Source of the DNA: DASSUW01 sp035717845
GTDB lineage: Bacteria; Actinomycetota; Thermoleophilia; Solirubrobacterales; Solirubrobacteraceae
Length of the DNA stretch: 12,271 nucleotides
Assembly: GCA_035717845.1 (NCBI GenBank)
Contig: DASTIC010000236.1
Span: 1-12,271, forward strand
Reading direction: 5' to 3'
Each line of letters starts with the position of its first letter. The first letter of the stretch is position 1. Below the pieces are notes generated by a model that ran no database searches, had not been told where the DNA came from, and was given only the letters and a program-made list of their open reading frames with translations. Below, piece by piece: positions 6,772 through 12,271 of this stretch. The position numbers and the translations under genes were made by a program.

Positions 6772-8394
6772 ATGGCCTACGACTACGACTGGCTGGTCAT
6801 CGGCTCGGGCTTCGGCGGCAGCGTGTCGGCCCTGCGGCTGAGCGAGAAGGGCTACTCGGTCGGGGTGCTTGAGTGCGGCCGGCGGTTCGCGGACGGCGAG
6901 CTGCCCCGCTCGACGTGGGACGTGCGGCGCTACTTCTGGGCGCCGCGGCTGGGGATGCGGGGGATCTTCCGCCTCTCGATCTTCAAGGACGTCGCGATCG
7001 TGAGCGGCGCCGGCGTCGGCGGCGGATCGCTCGGCTACGCGAACACGCTCTACCGCGCGCGAAGGCGCTTCTACGAGGACCCGCAGTGGGCGGGCCTGGC
7101 CGACTGGGAGGCCGAGCTGGCGCCGCACTACGACACCGCCGAGCGGATGCTCGGGGTGGTCGCCTACGACCAGGACGACCACGCGGACGACCTCCTGCGC
7201 GAGTACGCGCGCGAGATCGGGGTCGAGGACACGTACGCGAAGACGCGCGTCGGCGTGTTCCTCTCGGAGCCGGGCCGCACGGTGCCGGACCCGTACTTCG
7301 GCGGTGCCGGGCCGGACCGGACGGGCTGCCTGCGCTGCGGGCGCTGCATGGTCGGCTGCCCGCACGGGGCCAAGAACACGCTGGTCAAGAACTACCTGTG
7401 GCTGGCGGAGCGTGCCGGCGCCGAGGTGCTGCCCGAGCGGATGGTGGTCGACGTGCGGCCGCTCGGCGCCCCGGACGGCTCCGAGGGCTACGAGGTCGTG
7501 ACCGAGCGCCCCGGCGCCTGGCTGCGCAGGCGCCGGCGGACGTTCACGGCGCGCGCGGTCGTCCTCGCCGCCGGGGCGCTCGGCACCAACCGCCTGCTGG
7601 CCGGCGCCTCGCTGCCGCGGCTGTCCGACCGCCTCGGCGACCTCGTGCGCACGAACTCCGAGGCGATCCTCGCCGTCACGCTCCCGCGCGGCGCGCCGGA
7701 CATCACGCGCCGCGTCGCCATCACGGGATCGATCTACCCCGACCCCGAGACCCACATCGAGACGGTCGTCTACGGCGACGCCGGGGACTCGATGAGCGCC
7801 CTGTACACGCTGTTGGTCGGCGACGGCACGCGCGTCACGCGCCCGCTCAAGCTGCTGCGAGCCGCGGCGCGACACCCGGTCACGTTCCTGCGGCTGTTCG
7901 ACCCGCGCGGCTGGTCGCGGCGGACGATGATCGTGCTCGTGATGCAGACGCTCGACAACGCGATCGCCCTGCGGCCCCGGCGCACGCTGGGCAGCGGCGT
8001 GCGACTCCAGACCGAGAAGGACCCCGAGCGCCCGCTCCCGACCTACATCCCGGTCGCCAACCACTTCGCCCAGTGGCTGGCGCGGCGCACCGGCGGCGTC
8101 GCCCAGAGCTCGATGATGGAGGCGCTCGCCAACATCGGCTCCACGGCCCACATCCTCGGCGGCGCGGCGATCGGCGCCGACCCGACGTCAGGCGTGGTCG
8201 ACGCGCGCCAGCGCGTGTTCGGCTACGAGAACCTGCTGGTCTGCGACGGCGCGGCGCTGCCCGCCAACGTCGGCGTCAACCCGAGCCTCACCATCACCGC
8301 GATGGCCGAGCACGCGATGAGCCACGTGCCACCCGCGGAGGGCTACGAAGCGGCCGTCACGTCACGCGCAAAGGCCTCGAACACCTCGACGTAG
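6772..8394 (+). CDS. GMC-family FAD oxidoreductase (cholesterol-oxidase type)
   Basis: The 540-residue protein opens with the FAD-binding motif WLVIGSGFGGSVSALRLSEKG (split 8-17 and 18-27) and has GAGVGGGSLGYANTLY (79-94). Its C-terminal GMC half includes TAHILGGAAIG with His460 and NPSLTITAMAEHAM with Asn503, the expected His/Asn active-site pair. It should oxidise an alcohol, or another CH-OH/CH-NH group, using FAD in the cytoplasm; no signal peptide is seen. Cys186, Cys189, Cys192 and Cys196-Pro form CxxCxxCxxxCP, the spacing of a [4Fe-4S] ligand set. A similar Cys-rich segment is, as I recall, common in the bacterial cholesterol-oxidase-like branch. It follows the PuuD-like gene by 49 bp but may have its own leaderless promoter. 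Its last 52 bp overlap the 3' end of the opposing aminotransferase gene. A sterol substrate is not implied by the neighbours. Confidence 0.92.
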   Translation: MAYDYDWLVIGSGFGGSVSALRLSEKGYSVGVLECGRRFADGELPRSTWDVRRYFWAPRLGMRGIFRLSIFKDVAIVSGAGVGGGSLGYANTLYRARRRFYEDPQWAGLADWEAELAPHYDTAERMLGVVAYDQDDHADDLLREYAREIGVEDTYAKTRVGVFLSEPGRTVPDPYFGGAGPDRTGCLRCGRCMVGCPHGAKNTLVKNYLWLAERAGAEVLPERMVVDVRPLGAPDGSEGYEVVTERPGAWLRRRRRTFTARAVVLAAGALGTNRLLAGASLPRLSDRLGDLVRTNSEAILAVTLPRGAPDITRRVAITGSIYPDPETHIETVVYGDAGDSMSALYTLLVGDGTRVTRPLKLLRAAARHPVTFLRLFDPRGWSRRTMIVLVMQTLDNAIALRPRRTLGSGVRLQTEKDPERPLPTYIPVANHFAQWLARRTGGVAQSSMMEALANIGSTAHILGGAAIGADPTSGVVDARQRVFGYENLLVCDGAALPANVGVNPSLTITAMAEHAMSHVPPAEGYEAAVTSRAKASNTST

Positions 8395-9731
8395 CGGGCG
8401 AGGTCCTCGTCGGTGTGGAGCACCGACAGCGTCCACTCCTCGTCGCGGCCCGGGGTCATGAAGATCCCGTTGTTCATGTGGTAGAGCCACGCGAGGTCGG
8501 AGAGGTCGTGGTGGATCTTGGTCTGGTAGTCGCGGTACTCGCGCACGGGCTCGGCGCTGAACACGACGCAGCCCTTGGAGCCCATGCCGACCGTGTGCGC
8601 CGGCAGGCCGTACTCGCCGATCACGCGCTCGCAGCCCTCCATCAGCGTGCGGTTGGCGGCGTGCAGGCGCGCGTACGCGTCGTCGGTCAGCACCTCGAGC
8701 AGGGTCGCCTCGGCAGCCGCCATCACGAGCGGGTTGCCGTTGAACGTCCCCTGCTGGCGCACGCGGCCGTCGGCGACCAGCTCGGCGAGCGCGTCGCTCA
8801 TGCCGATCGCGCCGCCCGGCAGGCCGCCGCAGATCGCCTTCGCCAGGCACACCACGTCCGGCTTGACGCCGTAGAGCTCAGTCGCGCCGCCGGCCGCCAC
8901 CGCCGCGCCGGTCTTCACCTCGTCGAAGATCAGCGTGATGCCGCGGACGGCGGTGAGGTCGCGCACCCGGTCGAGGTAGCCGGGGACCGGCGGGACGATG
9001 TTCACGTTCATCATCGCCGGCTCCATGATCAGGGCGGCGACCTGGTCCTCCAGTTCGTCGAGCAGCCGCTCGAGTGCGTCGGCGTCGTTGAACGGCACCA
9101 CGCGGGTGAGGTCGGTGAGCGCCTCTGGATAGCCCAGGCCGTAGGGGACGGAGGCCGGGCGCTCGCGGGGGCCCATCAGCTCGGCAGGCGGCTTGACGGA
9201 GACCATCACCGCGTCGTGGTGGCCGTGGTAGGACCCCTCGATCTTGACGATCACGTCGCGCCCGCTGGCCGCGCGGGCGAGGTGGATGGCGTCGAGCGTC
9301 GCCTCGGTGCCGGAGTTCGTGAAACGCCAGTGGGGGAGGTCCCAGCGGCGGCGCAGCTCGTTCGCCACCGTGATCGAGCCCTCGGTGGGCGCGGCGAAGT
9401 GGGTGCCGTCGTCCATCCGGGCCTTGACGGCAGCGGCGATCACCGGATTCGCGTGACCCACGCACATGACGCCGAAGCCGTTGTGGAAGTCGACGTACTC
9501 GTTGCCGTCGACGTCCCACACGCGGGCGCCGTGGCCCCGCTCGAGGTAGACCGGCCAAGGGTCGCCCGCCTGGAAGGCCGAGGGCACCCCGCCCGGCATG
9601 ACGACCGCGGCCCGCTCGTACGTGCGGCCCGACTCTGCCGTGCGCTCGCGATGGACCGCGCGCTGGCGCTCGGTGAGCGCCGCGACGCGGTCGCGATCGA
9701 TGCTGGCGGCGGCGGGCTCGATGGTCGTCAT
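8343..9731 (-). CDS. class III PLP aminotransferase, glutamate-1-semialdehyde aminomutase-like
   Basis: The 462-residue protein has the class III landmarks. VWDVDGNEYVDFHNGFGV (71-88) is the N-terminal region, NSGTEA (139-144) the phosphate cup, and GSYHGHHD (166-173) the ring-stacking segment. LIFDEVKTG carries Asp270, which pairs with the pyridine nitrogen. CLAKAICGGLPGGAIG (295-310) carries Lys298, the Schiff-base lysine, and GTFNGNP (328-334) is also present. The family resembles HemL, but the long N-terminus and AKAICGGLPGGAIG in place of the usual HemL lysine segment argue for a catabolic or biosynthetic aminotransferase rather than the tetrapyrrole enzyme. ATG 9731 is supported by a TACGCT box 7 bases upstream. 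The gene converges on the GMC gene, overlapping it by 52 bp. It probably acts on an amine or amino acid from the same pathway; the substrate is unknown. Confidence 0.9.
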   Translation of the reverse strand: MTTIEPAAASIDRDRVAALTERQRAVHRERTAESGRTYERAAVVMPGGVPSAFQAGDPWPVYLERGHGARVWDVDGNEYVDFHNGFGVMCVGHANPVIAAAVKARMDDGTHFAAPTEGSITVANELRRRWDLPHWRFTNSGTEATLDAIHLARAASGRDVIVKIEGSYHGHHDAVMVSVKPPAELMGPRERPASVPYGLGYPEALTDLTRVVPFNDADALERLLDELEDQVAALIMEPAMMNVNIVPPVPGYLDRVRDLTAVRGITLIFDEVKTGAAVAAGGATELYGVKPDVVCLAKAICGGLPGGAIGMSDALAELVADGRVRQQGTFNGNPLVMAAAEATLLEVLTDDAYARLHAANRTLMEGCERVIGEYGLPAHTVGMGSKGCVVFSAEPVREYRDYQTKIHHDLSDLAWLYHMNNGIFMTPGRDEEWTLSVLHTDEDLARYVEVFEAFARDVTAAS

Positions 9732-9738
9732 GGCGCTC

Positions 9739-9744
9739 AGCGTA
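9739..9744 (-). promoter_or_regulatory. leaderless -10 box of the aminotransferase gene
   Basis: On the minus strand TACGCT fits TANNNT and is followed by 7 bases and then ATG 9731. There is no Shine-Dalgarno, so a leaderless transcript is likely. No good -35 is present, which fits dependence on an activator. The repeat array at 9780-9819 begins 35 bp further upstream. Confidence 0.45.
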
Positions 9745-9779
9745 CAAGCGCCCGTGGCGGCCCAACCGTGCGGTTATCC

Positions 9780-9819
9780 CGTCAAGTCGGCGCCAACTTC
9801 GCGCCAAGGTTTCGCCAAG
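9780..9819 (+). repeat. four heptamer direct repeats at 11-bp period
   Basis: CGTCAAG (9780-9786), CGCCAAC (9791-9797), CGCCAAG (9802-9808) and CGCCAAG (9813-9819) are each separated by exactly 4 bases, a period of 11 bp, about one helical turn. This is the layout of binding sites for OmpR-fold regulators such as SARPs and the actinobacterial PhoP. It lies in the gene-free gap upstream of the aminotransferase gene. It could serve that gene (minus) or a plus-strand transcript. A weak -10, CATAGT (9830-9835), lies 10 bp after the last repeat. Confidence 0.7.
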
Positions 9820-9841
9820 TGCCGTGCCGCATAGTCCTCAT

Positions 9842-9990
9842 CGAGCAACACGGACGTTGCGAAGCACATCCCCCCTCCGAGATCGCCCCATACCCCGCGA
9901 TCCCGGCCGCGGCGGACGCGGCCTGACCCACCGCCATCCGCCACCCCCTGATGAAGGGCCCGCTCCCCCGGCGGGCCCTTCGTCGTTCTT
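9842..9990 (+). ncRNA. candidate structured small RNA with C-rich loops
   Basis: No protein gene is visible here. Four separate perfect stems follow one another: GCAAC/GTTGC (9845-9849, 9856-9860), GATCGC/GCGATC (9881-9886, 9897-9902; loop CCCATACCCC), GGCCGCG/CGCGGCC (9905-9911, 9917-9923) and the 11-bp terminator-like hairpin (9953-9981; loop TCCCCCG). A run of six C at 9870-9875 lies between the first two. The start near 9842 is placed 7 bases after the weak -10 CATAGT. The C-rich loops recall the actinobacterial 6C RNA, but membership is not shown. It could equally be unexpressed spacer with terminator. Confidence 0.35.
9953..9981. terminator. terminator-like hairpin, 11-bp perfect stem
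   Basis: GAAGGGCCCGC (9953-9963) pairs perfectly with GCGGGCCCTTC (9971-9981) around a 7-base loop, extendable by a G-T and an A-T pair. It lies 8 bases past the stop codon of the acyl-CoA synthetase gene, so it is its natural terminator on the minus strand. On the plus strand it is followed by the more T-rich GTCGTTCTTC, so it may also stop plus-strand transcripts. Confidence 0.8.
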
Positions 9991-11426
9991 CAGCGCAGAT
10001 CGGCGCGGACGACCTTGCCGCTCGCGGTCCGGGGGAGGTCGGCCGCGAAGTCGACGATCCGCGGGTACTTGTAGGGCGCCGTGCGCTCCTTGACGTGGTC
10101 TTGGAGCTCGCGCGCCAATTCGCCGGAGGCCGCGTAGCCGTCCCGCAGGACGACGACGGCGCGCACGACGGCGCCGCGCTCCTCGTCGGGCGCGGCGACC
10201 ACCGCCGCCTCGGCCACTGCGGCGTGGCTCGCGAGCACCGACTCGACCTCGAACGGGCCGATCCGGTAGCCGGCGGACACGATCAGGTCGTCGGTGCGCC
10301 CGACGAAGTGCAGGAAGCCCTGCTCGTCGCGCTCCACCCGGTCGCCCGTCCGCCATACCGCGCTGGGCCCGGCGGGAGGCGGTTCCTCTCCGAGATAGCC
10401 GAGGAAGAAGGTCGGGACCGACGACGGGTCGGCGACCAGCTCGCCGTCGTCGACGTCGAGCCGGATGCCCGGCAGCGGGATGCCCATCGAGCCGGGGCGG
10501 GCCGGGATGCCGAGCGGCATGCCGGTGAGCTGGCCGGTCTCCGTCTGGCCGTAGCCGTCGCGGATCCACAGGTTGGTCGCCTCGCGCCAGGCGCCGAGCG
10601 CGGAGGGGTCGAGCGGCTCGCCGGCTGCGACCGCCGCCCGCAGGTCGAGCCGCCCGGAGAGGTCGGCGCGCTTGGCCATCACCCGGTACTCGGTCGGCGC
10701 CATGCACAGGAGGTCGACGCGCTCGCGGGCGAGGATCTCGACCCGCTCGTGGGGGTCGAAGCGCGCGTCGTGCAGGAGCGCCGCCGCCCCTCGCAGCCAC
10801 GGGGCGACGAACGCGTTGCGGGCCGACTTCGACCAGCCGGAGGCGGCGGTGCACCACACGAGGTCGCCGGCGCGCACGTCGAGCCAGTGGCGGGCCTGGA
10901 GCATCTGCCCCGCGAGGTAGCGCTGGCCATGCAGCACGGCTTTCGGCTCGCCGGCGGTGCCCGAGGTGAAGGTGAGCAGGCACGGGTCGTCGGCGTCGAG
11001 GTCGGCGGCCGGCGGGACCGGGGCGTCGGGCAGGGCGCCCCAGGGCGCGGTGAGCGTGGGGCCGCCCCAGCCGGCGGCCTCGAGGGTGGCGAGGTTGCGC
11101 TCGTCGGCGACGACGAGGCGGGGATCGGCGACCCGCAGACGCAGCTCGAGGTCCCCGGGCCGCAGCTGCTCGGTGCAGGGGAGGGGGACGAGGCCGAGCC
11201 GGAAGCAGGCCACCATGGCGAGCACCCACTCCGGGCGGTTGCCGATCAGCGTCAGCACTATCTCACCGCGGCGCAGCCCCTGCGCGTCGAGGTGGGCGGC
11301 GAGCGCGCCGGCCTCAGCGGCGACCTCGCCGAAGCTCCACTCGCGCCGCGACCCGTCGCGCGTCAGCTCCACCAGCGCGCGCCCGCGCGGCGCCGCCGCC
11401 TCGACCACGTCACTGGCGAAATTCAC
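9990..11426 (-). CDS. AMP-forming acyl-CoA synthetase, medium-chain (MACS) type
   Basis: The 478-residue protein (from GTG 11426) is an ANL-superfamily adenylating enzyme. Its motifs are the phosphate loop TFTSGTAGEPKAVLHG (152-167), DGYGQTETG (A5), WRTGDRVERDEQGFLHFVGR (A7-A8), DDLIVSAGYRIGPFEVE and the C-terminal PRTASGKVVR, whose Lys should catalyse adenylation. It would turn a carboxylic acid, ATP and CoA into acyl-CoA, AMP and PPi. The segment CTAASGWSKSARNAFVAPW resembles the medium-chain/ACSM branch, so the acid may be a short, medium or aromatic one. It is slightly short for the branch. GTG 11465 is also in frame, but it lies inside the opposing dehydrogenase gene. GTG 11426 has a TAGCCT box 8 bases upstream. 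The divergent neighbour is an acyl-CoA dehydrogenase, the next step of beta-oxidation. Confidence 0.9.
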   Translation of the reverse strand: MNFASDVVEAAAPRGRALVELTRDGSRREWSFGEVAAEAGALAAHLDAQGLRRGEIVLTLIGNRPEWVLAMVACFRLGLVPLPCTEQLRPGDLELRLRVADPRLVVADERNLATLEAAGWGGPTLTAPWGALPDAPVPPAADLDADDPCLLTFTSGTAGEPKAVLHGQRYLAGQMLQARHWLDVRAGDLVWCTAASGWSKSARNAFVAPWLRGAAALLHDARFDPHERVEILARERVDLLCMAPTEYRVMAKRADLSGRLDLRAAVAAGEPLDPSALGAWREATNLWIRDGYGQTETGQLTGMPLGIPARPGSMGIPLPGIRLDVDDGELVADPSSVPTFFLGYLGEEPPPAGPSAVWRTGDRVERDEQGFLHFVGRTDDLIVSAGYRIGPFEVESVLASHAAVAEAAVVAAPDEERGAVVRAVVVLRDGYAASGELARELQDHVKERTAPYKYPRIVDFAADLPRTASGKVVRADLR

Positions 11427-11451
11427 AGGGCGCAAGGCTATCCTCGCGCCG
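11427..11451. promoter_or_regulatory. 25-bp divergent promoter with overlapping leaderless -10 boxes
   Basis: The plus-strand -10, TATCCT (11439-11444), is 7 bases before ATG 11452. The minus-strand -10, TAGCCT (11440-11435), is 8 bases before GTG 11426. The boxes share the two bases 11439-11440, so only one polymerase could occupy the site at a time. A possible minus-strand -35, GTGACA (11465-11460), lies within the dehydrogenase coding sequence. No Shine-Dalgarno is seen for either gene. Confidence 0.5.
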
Positions 11452-12271
11452 ATGGCCGCTGTCACGCGCTTCTACGAGAAGACCGAGGAGCAGCTCGCGA
11501 TCCTCGACATGGTCCGCCAGTTCGTCGACGAGCAGATCCTGCCGCAGGCGGCGCACTACGACCACGAGGACGAGTTCCCGGAGCCGATCGTCGAGCAGAT
11601 GAAGGAGCTCGGGCTTTTCGGCGTCACGATCCCGGAGGAGTACGGCGGGATGGGGCTCGACCTGACGACCTACGCGATGATCGTCGAGGAGCTCTCGCGG
11701 GGCTGGATCTCGATCTCCGGCGTCGTCAACACGCACTTCATCGGCTCCTACCTGCTGATGAAGTTCGGTACCGACGAGCAGCGGTCGCGGCTGCTGCCGC
11801 GGATGGCCACGGGCGAGATCCGGGCGGCGTTCTCGCTCTCGGAGCCCGAGCTGGGGTCCGACGTCGCCGCGATCAAGACGACCGGCGTGCGCACGGACGA
11901 CGGCGACTGGGAGATCAACGGCCAGAAGATGTGGGTCACCAACGGCCTGATGTCCGGCGTCGTCTTCGTCCTCGTCAAGACCGACCGCGACGCCGACCCG
12001 CCGTACAAGGGCATGACCTGCTTCATCTGCGAGAAGGAGCCGGGCGCTTCGGAGAACCCGGGCCTGACCGTGCCGCCGCAGATCAAGAAGCTGGGCTACA
12101 AGGGCGTCGAGTCGACCGAGCTGGTCTTCGACGGCTACCGCTGCCCCGCCGAGATGGTGCTCGGGGGCGAGGAGGGCGGCCTCAACAAGGGCTTCCCGCA
12201 GATGATGGACGCGCTCGAGGTGGGGCGCGTGAACGTTGCGGCGCGGGGCGTCGGGATCGCCCAGCGCGCGC
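11452..12271 (+). CDS. acyl-CoA dehydrogenase, C-terminus beyond the window
   Basis: The frame from ATG 11452 stays open for 273 codons to the window end, so the gene is partial. It shows the acyl-CoA dehydrogenase order. The N-terminal helical domain includes FVDEQILPQAAHYDHEDEFP and LGLFGVTIPEEYGGMGLD (about 53-70). The middle beta domain has AFSLSEPELGSD (126-137; relatives often read TEPxAGSD) and INGQKMWVTNG (155-165), which contact FAD and substrate. The C-terminal domain starts around GLNKGFPQMMDALEVGRV. The catalytic Glu and final helices lie outside the window. It would introduce the alpha-beta double bond into an acyl-CoA, passing electrons to electron-transfer flavoprotein. It is divergent from an acyl-CoA synthetase across 25 bp, so the two likely act on the same acid. 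The start is supported by the TATCCT box and the family's usual N-terminus. Confidence 0.95.
   Translation, partial: MAAVTRFYEKTEEQLAILDMVRQFVDEQILPQAAHYDHEDEFPEPIVEQMKELGLFGVTIPEEYGGMGLDLTTYAMIVEELSRGWISISGVVNTHFIGSYLLMKFGTDEQRSRLLPRMATGEIRAAFSLSEPELGSDVAAIKTTGVRTDDGDWEINGQKMWVTNGLMSGVVFVLVKTDRDADPPYKGMTCFICEKEPGASENPGLTVPPQIKKLGYKGVESTELVFDGYRCPAEMVLGGEEGGLNKGFPQMMDALEVGRVNVAARGVGIAQRA

Noticed and set aside
6745..8151. Minus-strand ORF of 468 codons antisense to the GMC gene
   Set aside because: It shows no recognisable motif, and the opposing frame has the full GMC signature set. It is a shadow.
9598..9834. Short plus-strand ORF across the aminotransferase start
   Set aside because: It has no ribosome site or motif, is antisense to the N-terminal coding part, and covers the promoter and repeat array.
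6873..9926. Plus-strand ORF of 1017 codons spanning the GMC and aminotransferase genes
   Set aside because: It is out of frame with GMC, antisense to the aminotransferase, and made of low-complexity Arg/Ala/His/Val. Long stop-free frames are expected at this GC content.
9824..10093. 89-codon plus-strand ORF in the 9732-9989 gap
   Set aside because: It is Pro/Arg-rich and runs through the terminator hairpin into the antisense of the acyl-CoA synthetase. Not protein-like.
1..12271. CRISPR array, tRNA, rRNA, insertion sequence or prophage
   Set aside because: No repeat-spacer series, tRNA cloverleaf, transposase or phage gene, or target-site duplication was seen on reading both strands. The window looks like ordinary chromosomal DNA.

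Overview
The window comes from a very GC-rich bacterium, almost certainly an actinobacterium. Third codon positions are nearly all G or C, long antisense shadow ORFs are common, and several genes appear to be leaderless, with a TANNNT -10 box 6-8 bases before the start codon. The gene families (SARP/AfsR-like regulator, DHA2 exporter, GMC oxidoreductase of the cholesterol-oxidase type, MACS acyl-CoA synthetase) fit Actinobacteria. A deep-branching group such as Thermoleophilia/Solirubrobacterales is a guess from overall feel, not something shown.

Left block (1-5797). Three genes on the minus strand read MFS drug exporter -> large SARP-type regulator (wHTH-BTAD-NB-ARC) -> alpha/beta hydrolase (cut off by the window start). 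A TetR repressor gene is transcribed divergently from the exporter. The 89-bp TetR/MFS intergenic region carries a large inverted repeat, the obvious TetR operator. This looks like a small-molecule-responsive export and detoxification unit. Stem-loops in both minus-strand gaps may uncouple the three genes.

Middle block (5868-9731). A PuuD-like class I amidotransferase/gamma-glutamyl hydrolase and a GMC oxidoreductase with a CxxCxxCxxxCP motif run on the plus strand. They converge on, and overlap by 52 bp, a minus-strand class III aminotransferase of the glutamate-1-semialdehyde aminomutase type. Hydrolase, flavin oxidoreductase and aminotransferase together suggest an amine or amino-acid catabolic module resembling the gamma-glutamylated putrescine (Puu) logic, but the substrate is not known.

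Gap 9732-9989. This gene-free stretch has four heptamer direct repeats at an exact 11-bp period, the spacing of SARP/PhoP-type operators, then a weak -10 and four successive stem-loops with C-rich loops. The last stem-loop is an 11-bp terminator-like hairpin. A structured small RNA is the best candidate for something undescribed here.

Right block (9990-12271). A medium-chain-type acyl-CoA synthetase (minus) and an acyl-CoA dehydrogenase (plus, cut off by the window end) diverge from a 25-bp intergenic region. Their two putative leaderless -10 boxes overlap by two bases. The pair would activate a carboxylic acid to its CoA thioester and start its beta-oxidation.
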